From: Sphingobacterium thalpophilum
GTDB lineage: Bacteria > Bacteroidota > Bacteroidia > Sphingobacteriales > Sphingobacteriaceae
Direction: 5' to 3'
Assembly (NCBI RefSeq): GCF_901482695.1
Contig: NZ_LR590484.1
Coordinates: 4,216,001 to 4,280,000, forward strand
DNA length: 64,000 nt
Shown here: one piece after another, positions 42,772 through 51,492 of the stretch
Layout of the letters: the number at the start of each line of letters is the position of its first letter
How positions within the stretch are numbered: the first letter of the stretch is position 1
Notes under the pieces: model-generated
Told to the model about the DNA's origin: nothing
The model's database searches: none
The model's input: only the letters and a program-made list of their open reading frames with translations
Program-made: the position numbers and the translations under genes

Positions 42772-43285
42772 AGAATGGGGACCATTCAAGCATCTTTTTA
42801 AACGTCTTGAAGTTCCTGCCAAAAGCATTCTTTTGCAGGAAGGTGAAATCTCACGAACAATGTTCTTTATTGAGAAAGGATGTTTGAGAACCTGGGTGAA
42901 TAATGACGGTAGAGAAATTACCACCCAGTTTTTCTTTGAAGGACACAGTGTATCTTCCATTGAGAGTTTTAGGACAAACCAACCGAGTTTATACAGCATC
43001 GAGAGTCTGGAACCATGTATTTTACAAACGGTCTCGCAGAAAGAATTTCGCGACGCACTTGAGAACTCACCCGAGTTAAGAATGCAGCTGGAAGAGCATT
43101 TGTTCAGGCGGCTCCTTCAAGGACAAAAGCTTTTGTACTCTTATCTGAAAAATACACCACAACAACGCTACGCAGAATTGATTGAAAATTATCCGCATAT
43201 CGTTCAGCGTATTCCACAGCACTATATCGCTTCATACTTGGGCATTACCTCCGTTTCACTGAGCAGGATACGAAACAGGCGCTAA
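42764..43285 (+). CDS. Crp/Fnr-family regulator (tandem copy 1)
   Basis: A 173-residue regulator: cNMP-type beta-roll (SILLQEGEISRTMFFIEKG, ITTQFFFEGHSVSSIESF) and C-terminal HTH HYIASYLGITSVSLSRIRNR. The start overlaps the HxlR gene, suggesting one transcript. The last ~80 bp and ~45 bp beyond the stop are nearly identical to those of the second copy at 43757-44290, including a TAACAATTGTTA palindrome after the stop. It probably regulates the SnoaL-like gene that follows. Confidence 0.93.
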   Translation: MTEEWGPFKHLFKRLEVPAKSILLQEGEISRTMFFIEKGCLRTWVNNDGREITTQFFFEGHSVSSIESFRTNQPSLYSIESLEPCILQTVSQKEFRDALENSPELRMQLEEHLFRRLLQGQKLLYSYLKNTPQQRYAELIENYPHIVQRIPQHYIASYLGITSVSLSRIRNRR

Positions 43286-43330
43286 GTTTGGAAGTAGGAG
43301 TACAATTCTTAACAATTGTTATCGTTTTCA
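43207..43330 (+). repeat. direct repeat, copy 1 (HTH end plus operator)
   Basis: About 124 bp covering the HTH-coding end of the first Crp gene and the following operator are repeated at 44212-44337 with only scattered changes, many of them in third codon positions. The two copies lie about 1006 bp apart. Recombination between them would delete the SnoaL-like gene and one Crp gene. Confidence 0.85.
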
Positions 43331-43353
43331 ATCGTGAACGCAGCGTAAATTTG
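43310..43353 (+). promoter_or_regulatory. Crp-type operator and promoter of the SnoaL-like gene
   Basis: A perfect palindrome TAACAATTGTTA (43310-43321) is centred 30.5 bp before the -7 box TAAATTTG (43346-43353), about -42 relative to the expected start of transcription. TTTT lies 17 bp before the -7 box. This is the position of a class II Crp-type activator site. The same layout recurs at 44316-44359. Confidence 0.75.
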
Positions 43354-43370
43354 TAAAAAAAATTAAGAAC

Positions 43371-43751
43371 ATGGATTTTATAAGAACATTATTCAGAGAC
43401 GTAATTGAAAATCAAAATTACGACGAAACGTTAATTAATAAATATTTTAGCCCCAATTATATTCAGATTGTGGACAACGAGCAATTGGATTTTGAAGGAT
43501 TTAAAAAACACATCAAAAAACTGAAAGACAAGATTCAGCGCGTTGATGTACAATTCTCAAACATTGCAGAAAATGAAAATTCTATTTTTACCAAGCACTA
43601 TGTAAGAAGCATTCTAAAAACGGGCGACGTGATCAAGCATAAAGTATTTGCCGAATTTCAAATCCAGGACGGCAAAGTATACCGCTGTGAGGAATTGACG
43701 TTGCAAATAGAAGGAAATCCGAATGAGAGCAATTTAGGATCAATTGTATAA
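43371..43751 (+). CDS. SnoaL/NTF2-like protein
   Basis: A 126-residue protein: MDFIRTLFRDVIENQNYDE, then YFSPNYIQIVDNEQLDFEGF and FAEFQIQDGKVYRCEELT. This is the SnoaL-like fold with a small hydrophobic pocket; catalysis is not evident. It lies between two Crp/Fnr paralogues and ends 5 bp before the second. Confidence 0.85.
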   Translation: MDFIRTLFRDVIENQNYDETLINKYFSPNYIQIVDNEQLDFEGFKKHIKKLKDKIQRVDVQFSNIAENENSIFTKHYVRSILKTGDVIKHKVFAEFQIQDGKVYRCEELTLQIEGNPNESNLGSIV

Positions 43752-43756
43752 TGTAA

Positions 43757-44290
43757 ATGACTGAACAAGAGCAAAATCAGTTAATAAAATACCTGTTTGA
43801 AACAGCAAAAGTAGCGAATTATAAGAAAGGAACTGTTATTATTCATGAAGGTTGTGTTTCCACTAAATTTTATTATTTAAAAAAAGGTCTACTTAGAGGC
43901 TGGACATATAATGATGGGAAAGAAATTACCTTCCAGTTCCTTTTCGAGGATCAGCTATTTTGTGCTACGGAAAGCTTTTTTTATAAATCTTCGTGCTCCT
44001 ATAGTATTGAAATAATCGAGGATTCGGTTCTTTTATATATTGATAGGGAAGAAATGGATATGTTGCAACATGATAGAACTTTCCAAACCCTATTCAGTAA
44101 GTATCTAATTAGCCGAGTAGCCTCATATCAGCAATTATTGATTTCACGGATTCAGGATAAGCCTGAAATCCGTTACAAAAAGTTATTTCAGGCGAGCCCT
44201 GAAATACTTTTACGCATTCCACAGCACTATATTGCTTCATACTTGGGCATTACTTCTGTTTCGCTGAGCAGGATACGAAATCGGCGCTAA
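43757..44290 (+). CDS. Crp/Fnr-family regulator (tandem copy 2)
   Basis: A 177-residue paralogue of the regulator at 42764. The sensor half differs (GTVIIHEGCVSTKFYYLKKG, ITFQFLFEDQLFCATESFF) while the HTH is identical in protein sequence (HYIASYLGITSVSLSRIRNR). The two therefore should bind the same DNA site but respond to different signals. It is 5 bp after the SnoaL-like gene and precedes the flavin oxidoreductase. Confidence 0.93.
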   Translation: MTEQEQNQLIKYLFETAKVANYKKGTVIIHEGCVSTKFYYLKKGLLRGWTYNDGKEITFQFLFEDQLFCATESFFYKSSCSYSIEIIEDSVLLYIDREEMDMLQHDRTFQTLFSKYLISRVASYQQLLISRIQDKPEIRYKKLFQASPEILLRIPQHYIASYLGITSVSLSRIRNRR

Positions 44291-44337
44291 GTTTGTGATT
44301 AGAAGTACAATTTCTTAACAATTGTTATCGTCGGACA
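44212..44337 (+). repeat. direct repeat, copy 2 (HTH end plus operator)
   Basis: Second copy of the 124-bp repeat described at 43207-43330, again ending in the TAACAATTGTTA operator. Confidence 0.85.
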
Positions 44338-44359
44338 GCACCCTGACTTCTCAACTTTG
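44316..44359 (+). promoter_or_regulatory. Crp-type operator and promoter of the oxidoreductase gene
   Basis: TAACAATTGTTA (44316-44327) is centred 30.5 bp before the -7-like CAACTTTG (44352-44359), exactly as at 43310-43353. It is placed to activate the oxidoreductase-DUF4405 pair. Confidence 0.72.
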
Positions 44360-44382
44360 TACTGTAATCAAAACAGCGAAAA

Positions 44383-44973
44383 ATGAGAACAGTTATCGTA
44401 TTCAATCATCCCAACGAAGGCAGTTATTGCCATGCCATTTTGCAGTCTGTCACCAAAGGACTGCAAAACGCCAGTCATGAAGTTGACCTAATGCACCTTG
44501 ACAACGATGGATTTAATCCAGCAATGTCAAAAGCAGACCTAAAAGCATTTGTAGATCACCAACCTATAGACCCCCAGGTGATCGACTACAGCGAGCGCCT
44601 GAAACAAGCCGACCACCTCATTTTTATTTTTCCCATATGGTGGGACATTATGCCGGCAACAACCAAGGGTTTCGTTGACCGGGTGTTAGGTCCGGGAGTG
44701 ATGTATGACCACCACCCCCGAGGTTTTGGATTGGTACCGCTTTTGAAAAATTTAAAAAGCATAACCATCATCACCACGATGAACAAACCTCGAATTTTAT
44801 ATGCTCTACTCATCGGAAATCTCATCCGAAAGGTAATGCTAAGAAGTATTTTTAAGACGATGGGCTACAAAAACCTTCACTGGATCAGTTTCACTTCAGT
44901 GAAATCAGTAAGCAGAGAAAAGCGTATTAAATGGCTTTCAAATCTTGAAAAACGATTTTCAAAACTTAACTAA
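44383..44973 (+). CDS. NAD(P)H-dependent flavin oxidoreductase
   Basis: A 196-residue flavodoxin-fold protein: VIVFNHPNEGSYCHAIL (flavin loop), FIFPIWWDIMPATTKGFVDR (PxxW-type flavin contact) and HHPRGFGLVPLLKNLKS. It resembles the KefF/MdaB quinone reductases. It is followed by a DUF4405 membrane protein gene 14 bp downstream, and a Crp-type operator lies upstream. Confidence 0.93.
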   Translation: MRTVIVFNHPNEGSYCHAILQSVTKGLQNASHEVDLMHLDNDGFNPAMSKADLKAFVDHQPIDPQVIDYSERLKQADHLIFIFPIWWDIMPATTKGFVDRVLGPGVMYDHHPRGFGLVPLLKNLKSITIITTMNKPRILYALLIGNLIRKVMLRSIFKTMGYKNLHWISFTSVKSVSREKRIKWLSNLEKRFSKLN

Positions 44974-44987
44974 ATAAACTTTATACC

Positions 44988-45467
44988 ATGAAACTGAACA
45001 GAAATTACGTCACCCCGTTTATCTCCCTAATTTTCCTTGTTGTAGGGATATCAGGTATGCTTATGTTTTTCCATTTATTGGACGGTTATACCGAAGTAGT
45101 GCATGAGATCTTTGGCCTTTTCTTTTTCATTTGTGCCATTTTTCACATCCTGCTCAATTGGAAACCCTTGAAAATTCATTTCAAAAAAGGGGTCTTTCTG
45201 CCTGCTGCATTAGCTTTGGCTATACTATCTGTACTATTTATCGTCGAGCAACAATACAGCCCGAAGGTAGATACCATTATTTTGGAAAGACTGGCTAAAG
45301 CACCTATTGCCGACGCGTTTAGAGCATTACAGGTCGATTCGCTTGCAGCCGTTAAAAGGCTGCGGGCAAAAGGTATATCCGTAGACGCAGGTGACACATT
45401 GGGGAATCTTTGGACCGACAATGAAACAAACATTATGGAAGTGTTTGATCTGATCACGGAAGAATAA
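44988..45467 (+). CDS. DUF4405 membrane protein
   Basis: A 159-residue protein with three membrane helices in the first 90 residues and the His motif HEIFGLFFFICAIFHILLNW, typical of DUF4405 (a putative b-type haem membrane domain). The C-terminal part (about 95-155) is soluble. It may pass electrons to or from the co-transcribed flavoprotein, but this is inference. Confidence 0.85.
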   Translation: MKLNRNYVTPFISLIFLVVGISGMLMFFHLLDGYTEVVHEIFGLFFFICAIFHILLNWKPLKIHFKKGVFLPAALALAILSVLFIVEQQYSPKVDTIILERLAKAPIADAFRALQVDSLAAVKRLRAKGISVDAGDTLGNLWTDNETNIMEVFDLITEE

Positions 45468-45726
45468 TACTATTCTTTGCTGTTGAACCGTTCGAAAAGA
45501 GACCTCAATATCTCTTCATTTTCTACAGACCAATCCAATAATGCAGTTCGCGAACACCCTTGTGAGACCGACGAGTTTTGATTGAAACTGACCTGAACGA
45601 CAGTTGGGATGTTGGGTATAAGCATAAGGATCACGTTTCGGATAAAACAATCTTAGATTCGGCTAAGTCCGGCAAGAGATATGTACCGACATTTGAATCA
45701 TTATTCATCACTAAAATACGAAGGAA

Positions 45727-46485
45727 ATGTCAAACAAAATCGCATTAGTAACAGGAGGTACCAAAGGGCTCGGGAGAGATATGGCTATCAATCTCGCGAA
45801 AAAAGGATTAGATGTAATCATTACCTACCATTCCAATCCAGAACAGGCAAAACAGGTGATATCCGAAATAGAAAAAGTTGGACAAAAGGCCATTGCCTTG
45901 GCCTTGGATGTCACCGATATACCTGGTTTTGATCTTTTTGTTACTTCATTAACCAATTCATTGAAGATAAATTTCGGCACAGACCAAATCGATTATCTTA
46001 TCAATAATGCAGGCTTCATTTATTATGCCGCCTATGCAGATGTAAGTGTGGATCAGTTTGATGATTTGCTGAATGTTCATTTCAAAGGGCCATTTTTTCT
46101 AACTCAAAAACTACTTAAACACATAAATGATAACGGTGGCGTGGTCAATGTATCAACAGGGTTGGCGCGTTTCTCAACTCCGGGATTCGCAACCTATGCC
46201 TCAATGAAGGGAGCCATAGAGACCTTAACCAAATATCAGGCACAAGAATTAGGTAAAAGAGGCATACGTTCAAATGTAGTTGCTCCCGGACCGATCGAAA
46301 CAGACATTATGGGCGGTGCTGTACGCGATAATAAAGAAATGAATGCAAATCTAGCTGCACAGACTGCTCTGGGACGCGTCGGTCTTCCCGATGACATCGG
46401 CGGCGTAGTTGCCTTTTTATGTACAGATGATGCCAAATGGATCAATGGGCAACGCATCGAAATCTCTGGTGGTTCTAACCTTTAA
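45727..46485 (+). CDS. short-chain dehydrogenase/reductase
   Basis: A 252-residue classical SDR with TGGTKGLGRDMA at the N-terminus, NNAG, Ser in VNVSTGLARF, YASMK and VAPGPIETDIM. Codon usage matches neighbours. It leads a small operon with the tautomerase gene (6-12 bp after) and then an AraC gene. The substrate is not known. Confidence 0.94.
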   Translation: MSNKIALVTGGTKGLGRDMAINLAKKGLDVIITYHSNPEQAKQVISEIEKVGQKAIALALDVTDIPGFDLFVTSLTNSLKINFGTDQIDYLINNAGFIYYAAYADVSVDQFDDLLNVHFKGPFFLTQKLLKHINDNGGVVNVSTGLARFSTPGFATYASMKGAIETLTKYQAQELGKRGIRSNVVAPGPIETDIMGGAVRDNKEMNANLAAQTALGRVGLPDDIGGVVAFLCTDDAKWINGQRIEISGGSNL

Positions 46486-46496
46486 CATACATGTCT

Positions 46497-46703
46497 ATGC
46501 CAAGTATAAAAATTACAACTGCTTCGTTAACTGAAGACCAAAAGATGGAACTGATACAATCCATTACCGCAAGTGTCCATTCTATTACCCGAGTCCCCTT
46601 GGAATTTATACACGTCATGATTGATATCGTGGGTGATGAGAACTATGCCGTGGGTGGGCAGACCGTAGCACAAATCAAAAAGATATCTATCAAAAAACAA
46701 TAA
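46497..46703 (+). CDS. 4-oxalocrotonate tautomerase family enzyme
   Basis: A 68-residue tautomerase. The start at 46497 is chosen because it places proline directly after Met (MPSIKITT), and the catalytic nucleophile in this family is the N-terminal Pro; a start two codons earlier would bury it. The motif RVPLEFIHVMIDIVGDENYA fits the family. It is likely co-transcribed with the SDR. Confidence 0.9.
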   Translation: MPSIKITTASLTEDQKMELIQSITASVHSITRVPLEFIHVMIDIVGDENYAVGGQTVAQIKKISIKKQ

Positions 46704-46737
46704 ACCAATTTCTTAAATTTGTTTAACACAAACAGCT

Positions 46738-47661
46738 ATGGCAAATCGAATTAAGAAGATAAATACAATCTCAGAGTATCATAAGTTAAGGTCTCTGGAA
46801 AAACCTAAGCATCCTCTTGTTAGCTTGGTGGATTATTCTCAGATAGTCGATTTGCCAGAGCACAATAATGTCAACTGGTTGCATGATTTTTATTCAATAG
46901 CCATGAAAAAACATTTGGATGTCAAGTTCATGTACGGACAGCAGGAATACGATTTTGACGAAGGTCTGATGTCTTTTCTTGCACCAAACCAAGTGTTGAA
47001 TATTGTGGTGGAAAGTGAATCGACCAACAGCAACCGCAGTGGCTGGCTGTTGTTTTTTCATCGGGATTTTATCTGGAATACAGATCTGGCCCGCACCATC
47101 AAAAACTATGAGTTTTTTGGTTATGCGATAAACGAGGCGTTGTTTCTTTCGGATGATGAACAAAAAATCGTAGAGTCAATTTTCTCAAATATTGATAAAG
47201 AGTTAGCTACCAACATTGACAGGTATTCCCAAAAAATTATTATTTCACACATTGAGACTTTGCTCAACTATGCCGAACGATTTTACAATCGTCAATTTAT
47301 CACACGTCAGAAGGCCAATCACATGATTTTGTCGCAGCTGGAAGAAATGTTAAACGATTACTTCAATGATAATGCCCAGGCAAACAGAGGTTTGCCCACT
47401 GTTCAGTTCGTCGCCGATTCCTTGTGTGTGTCGCCCAACTATTTAAGCGGTTTACTCAAGTCATTGACAGGCTTAAACACCCGCCAGCATATACAGCAAA
47501 AGCTCATTGGCAAAGCAAAAGAAAAGCTCTCCACAACCAAGTTAACCGTGAGCGAAATTGCCTATGAACTCGGTTTTGAACATGTGCAGTCATTTAACAA
47601 ATTGTTTAAGACCAAAACCAATCTATCGCCCTTGGAGTTCCGCCAATCGTTTAGCGGATAA
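46738..47661 (+). CDS. AraC-family regulator
   Basis: A 307-residue AraC regulator: cupin-like N-terminus (LDVKFMYGQQEYDFDEGLMS) and HTH (about 205-305; VQFVADSLCVSPNYLSGLLK and TVSEIAYELGFEHVQSFNKLFK). It follows the tautomerase gene and likely controls the SDR operon. Confidence 0.92.
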   Translation: MANRIKKINTISEYHKLRSLEKPKHPLVSLVDYSQIVDLPEHNNVNWLHDFYSIAMKKHLDVKFMYGQQEYDFDEGLMSFLAPNQVLNIVVESESTNSNRSGWLLFFHRDFIWNTDLARTIKNYEFFGYAINEALFLSDDEQKIVESIFSNIDKELATNIDRYSQKIIISHIETLLNYAERFYNRQFITRQKANHMILSQLEEMLNDYFNDNAQANRGLPTVQFVADSLCVSPNYLSGLLKSLTGLNTRQHIQQKLIGKAKEKLSTTKLTVSEIAYELGFEHVQSFNKLFKTKTNLSPLEFRQSFSG

Positions 47662-47789
47662 AAATATCCTTAAGAAAACCGCTTACTCGATATGAGCCTC
47701 AATTAAATTCATCCAACAAATAATGAAGTTCATCAGAAACATGAGGGGGTTGCCATTAAACCTTAGACCAAAAACTTTATTTTTGAGCG

Positions 47790-48815
47790 ATGGTCCAACT
47801 TAAAAACTTAGGTATTAAAAACCTGCTTATTTTTTTCTTCTCCACATTGATCTACTCTTTGTGCCAGATGCTGTTCAGTATAATTCTGATGAAGGAAGAT
47901 TTATGGGACCATTTTCATATCCAGCTGTTTTCACATTATCTGGTGATCGTTACCATGTGTATAGCGGACTTCCTTTTACTCAGGTTCTTGAATAAATATC
48001 TGCCCTATTCCAAAAATATTCTATATCGTATTCTGGCGGATATCGCTGGACTGGTCGTCATTTGTCTGCTTGTATTATGGACATTCAATTACGTGATTTA
48101 TGACGTCCTGTTGATTTCAGCAGAAGGATTACCCTCTTTCCTGGTCAAGTTTGCCTTCGCGATGACTAATAATATACCCATCCTGCTATCGTTTGAACTG
48201 ATCTATTACTTCCAGTCCGAACAAAAAGCCATTGCTGATTCCGAAACCGCAAAACGTAGGGTACTCCTCTTTCAACACGAAACACTGAGGTCACAGATCA
48301 ATCCCCATTTCCTGTTTAATTCGTTGAATGTGCTATCTTCATTAATATATATCAATCAGGAGAATGCAAACAAGTTTACAAAGGCACTCTCCAAAACCTA
48401 CCGTTATGTGCTGTCTCTCAGCCAGCAGCCGGTCGTCTCCGTTTCCGAAGAACTGGACGCCCTGGATTCGTATATATTCCTGATGCGCATGCGGTTTGAA
48501 AATGCTTTTACATTTACGGTCAACAAACTTACCTCTTCCGAACAGTATACGATTATTCCGCTGACCCTACAATTATTGATCGAAAATGCCTTCAAGCATA
48601 ATAAAGCAACCGAAGAATCCCTTCTGAACATTAAGATCACGGTAGACAGCAGTTATATAACCGTTGAAAACAATATCCAGCCATCCAACGATGTGGAGAA
48701 GGGCGGAATCGGGCTGAAATATATCACACAGCAGTACAAATTATACGGCCAAGATGTTATTGTGGAACATAGCCCACAACTTTTTGTCGTCAAAATTCCC
48801 TATATAAAGTCATGA
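47790..48815 (+). CDS. LytS-type sensor histidine kinase (second pair)
   Basis: A 341-residue kinase with four membrane segments (about 12-33, 44-65, 78-104, 122-141), phospho-acceptor His173 (QINPHFLFNSLNVLS), N-box LLIENAFKHN and G-box GGIGLKYITQQY. It overlaps the response regulator gene by 4 bp (ATGA). The target is perhaps the outer-membrane proteins downstream. Confidence 0.94.
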   Translation: MVQLKNLGIKNLLIFFFSTLIYSLCQMLFSIILMKEDLWDHFHIQLFSHYLVIVTMCIADFLLLRFLNKYLPYSKNILYRILADIAGLVVICLLVLWTFNYVIYDVLLISAEGLPSFLVKFAFAMTNNIPILLSFELIYYFQSEQKAIADSETAKRRVLLFQHETLRSQINPHFLFNSLNVLSSLIYINQENANKFTKALSKTYRYVLSLSQQPVVSVSEELDALDSYIFLMRMRFENAFTFTVNKLTSSEQYTIIPLTLQLLIENAFKHNKATEESLLNIKITVDSSYITVENNIQPSNDVEKGGIGLKYITQQYKLYGQDVIVEHSPQLFVVKIPYIKS

Positions 48816-49567
48816 AGTACCTGATAGTAGAAGATGAACGCTTCGCATATGAAGAAGTGAAACGTATGATCACCAAATTACGGCCCGAATACGAACTGGA
48901 AAAGCAGACCAAAACAGTCATCGATACCATCGCATTCCTGAAAACCTCTGCCGTAGATTTAATACTGATGGACATACGCCTTGCCGATGGCAACTGCTTC
49001 GAGATATTCAATCATTTGGAGGTCACCACGCCAGTGATCTTTACAACAGCTTATGACGAGCACGCTATTAAAGCGTTTAAATTGAACAGTATCGATTATC
49101 TGCTCAAACCATTTAATGAGGCCGAGCTAGAAGCCGCTCTGATCAAGTTCGAAAAGATTTTTCAGCATGTCTCTTATACCGCCAGCCCTAAGAATTACGA
49201 ACAATTATTGTCCGTCAGGACCAAAAACCGGTTTCTGATATCCAAGGGGGAGAACTACCACTATATAGAGACCAAGGATATCGCTCATTTCTACAGTGAA
49301 GACGGGGTTGTATTCCTTCATACGTCCAGTGATAAGCGTTATATCATCAACTATACACTGGAACAGCTGGAGCAGCTCCTGGACAACCGCCTATTTTTTC
49401 GTGTCTCACGCAACTGTATCGGGAATGTAAGAGCGATTAAAAATGTTGCCAAATACTTCAACAGCCGTCTCAAGCTTTCCTTTTCCCCAGTATGCCCGCA
49501 TGAGGTTTTGGTGAGCCGCGTACGCGTGCCCGACTTCCTGAAGTGGATGGATGGTATCGTGGAATAA
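48812..49567 (+). CDS. LytTR-family response regulator (second pair)
   Basis: A 251-residue LytTR regulator with receiver Asp54 (LILMD), Lys in LLKPFNE and a LytTR domain at about 145-250 (LFFRVSRNCIGNVRAI, SFSPVCPHEVLVSRVRV). It is paralogous to the regulator at 15761 but belongs to a different kinase. Confidence 0.94.
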   Translation: MKYLIVEDERFAYEEVKRMITKLRPEYELEKQTKTVIDTIAFLKTSAVDLILMDIRLADGNCFEIFNHLEVTTPVIFTTAYDEHAIKAFKLNSIDYLLKPFNEAELEAALIKFEKIFQHVSYTASPKNYEQLLSVRTKNRFLISKGENYHYIETKDIAHFYSEDGVVFLHTSSDKRYIINYTLEQLEQLLDNRLFFRVSRNCIGNVRAIKNVAKYFNSRLKLSFSPVCPHEVLVSRVRVPDFLKWMDGIVE

Positions 49568-49715
49568 TCTATGTCCGAAATTACATCTTATTAAAAATAC
49601 ACTTCATGTTTTAGATTCTAAAGCTTGTCGTTTCCTGGTTCCCGAATTGCTCTGCGCGTCGTTCTTTTGTTCAGAATTAAAATAATAACATTAAAAATTT
49701 TAAAATTTTGGAACA

Positions 49716-50336
49716 ATGAAAAAGAACATGTTAACATTAGCTTTCGCCCTCAGTACGCTGCTTTTTTCCACCCAATTATCCGCTCAGGAGAGCAAGCTGT
49801 CTTTGGGTTTCAGAGCCAACAGCAGCCTATCAAATTATAGCCTCAGCGGACAGGCGAAAAGCCTAAAAAGCAAAATGGGCATCGGCGGCTCTGCCGGCGG
49901 TTTTATCAAATATGACCTGACTCCAAATTTCGCGGTTCAATCCGGTATTGATGTCTATTTTCACAGTTCTAAGCTTGAATCTACCGCCAGTACATCCTCC
50001 AGAAAACTCAATTCCTTTGGCGTAGAAATCCCTCTTTATGGGATCATTCAAGGCGAACTCGGCAGTGGAAAGGCTTTTATAGGGGCCGGCCCTTATGCGG
50101 GTTATGGGATCAGCGCAAAATTGGGAGGTGTAAGCCTATTCAAAGAGAACGGGACTCCCGATATGCCTGCTCTAAACCGCTTTGACTATGGAGTAGGAGG
50201 TATCATCGGTTACGAGTTTGACCAGCACTGGCAGTTAAAAGCCAACTATCAATTTGGGCTGGCAGACCTGGATAAAGCGAAAGGGGCAGGCATGAAGAGC
50301 CGCGTTGCATCCGTCGGCATCGCGTACAAATTTTAG
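49716..50336 (+). CDS. outer-membrane beta-barrel protein (PorT/OmpW-like)
   Basis: A 206-residue protein with a signal peptide (1-23, TQLSAQ) and about eight amphipathic strands ending in Phe (VASVGIAYKF), as in the porin-family outer_membrane_beta-brl domain. It lies directly downstream of the LytTR pair, 148 bp away, so it may be its target. Function unknown. Confidence 0.85.
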   Translation: MKKNMLTLAFALSTLLFSTQLSAQESKLSLGFRANSSLSNYSLSGQAKSLKSKMGIGGSAGGFIKYDLTPNFAVQSGIDVYFHSSKLESTASTSSRKLNSFGVEIPLYGIIQGELGSGKAFIGAGPYAGYGISAKLGGVSLFKENGTPDMPALNRFDYGVGGIIGYEFDQHWQLKANYQFGLADLDKAKGAGMKSRVASVGIAYKF

Positions 50337-50571
50337 TACCGCCAGCTATTACAGCAGATTGCGCACCGGAGTTTAGGTTCATGCCGTTGGTTCAGCGGCT
50401 GAACTTCGGTCCGCAAAAGCGCTATTCGTCTGACAATATACGTATTATTCCATTTTCGCTATTCTGCATCTCATCAGTCCGATTCTGAAGTCCATCGAAT
50501 ATCGATTTATGGACCGTCATTTTCACCATTCTTTTGCACTAAGAAATCAGTACAGATACAAATTTAACATC

Positions 50572-51489
50572 ATGAAGTCAATAACATTATTCTTAGCCAC
50601 CTTGGCTATTTTGTTAACGCTCGACGGAAAGGCTCAGGAGGTATTTCTGAAGACCGAATACATTGGAAACTCCGGTTACTATTATCTGCCTCCCGGAGAA
50701 AAACCAAAAGAAAAAATCGGTAACAGTAAAGGCTCGGCCATGGTCTATCAGGCGGGGGTAAATATCCCCTTATCCATGACTCTAAACGAGAACAAGCGTC
50801 CCACAGCCTGGGGTATTGGTTTCGGCGGATCCTATGTTTCGTTGAAAAACCAGAACTTTTCCGAATATATGGTATCCGAAATCATGAATATTCAGATGGG
50901 TGTCTACCATTTGCGCCCGCTCAACGATCGGTGGTCGTTGCGCGCGAGCGTGGGGATGGGTGTTTTTTCACCATCCACCGACTTTTCCAAAATCGGTTTT
51001 AGAAATGTTCTGGCCAGTGGTAGTGCGGTTTTTATCCGGCACCTCAATCCCAGACTCGATATCGGTGGTGGATTGGCAATCAATAGTTCTTTGGGTTATC
51101 CGATGATATTTCCGGCAGTTTACGTCAAATGGAGACACAGTGGCAAATTTGATGTAAACATCGAACTCGTGGAGGGGCTGGATGTGTCCGCAGGCTATGC
51201 TTTCAACGACAGGTTCAAACTATCGTACGCCCTAGAGATGAACGGGCAGATCGCTCTGTTGAAAAAGGATGGCAAAGATGTGATATTCTCCCACCAGTAT
51301 ATTGTTACGGGGTTTCGTCCCGAGATCAAGCTCGGCGAAAAAGTGTCCGTCACCGGTATGGCTGGACTGAATCTATACCGACCTGCAGCTTACAGCGACC
51401 GGACGCTGAAGGGCGTGTTTGCAGGTGATAATGATTATTATTTTTCTGTCTCCCCATATGGGTCGGTGGGTTTAAAAATGAAATTTTAG
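50572..51489 (+). CDS. hypothetical outer-membrane protein, 305 aa
   Basis: A 305-residue secreted protein; the ATG at 50572 gives a signal peptide (MKSITLFLATLAILLTLDGK), whereas the frame further upstream does not look like signal. The rest has repeated beta-strands (GIGFGGSYVSLKNQN, NIQMGVYHLRPLNDRWSLRASVGMG) and ends in LKMKF, like a 12-strand barrel. It sits 3 bp before the acyltransferase gene, suggesting one transcript. No specific family. Confidence 0.75.
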   Translation: MKSITLFLATLAILLTLDGKAQEVFLKTEYIGNSGYYYLPPGEKPKEKIGNSKGSAMVYQAGVNIPLSMTLNENKRPTAWGIGFGGSYVSLKNQNFSEYMVSEIMNIQMGVYHLRPLNDRWSLRASVGMGVFSPSTDFSKIGFRNVLASGSAVFIRHLNPRLDIGGGLAINSSLGYPMIFPAVYVKWRHSGKFDVNIELVEGLDVSAGYAFNDRFKLSYALEMNGQIALLKKDGKDVIFSHQYIVTGFRPEIKLGEKVSVTGMAGLNLYRPAAYSDRTLKGVFAGDNDYYFSVSPYGSVGLKMKF

Positions 51490-51492
51490 CGG

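Noticed and set aside
45474..45632. About 51-codon minus-strand ORF ending ENEEILRSLFERFNSKE
   Set aside because: Short, without promoter or homologue; perhaps the tail of a lost gene, but could be chance.
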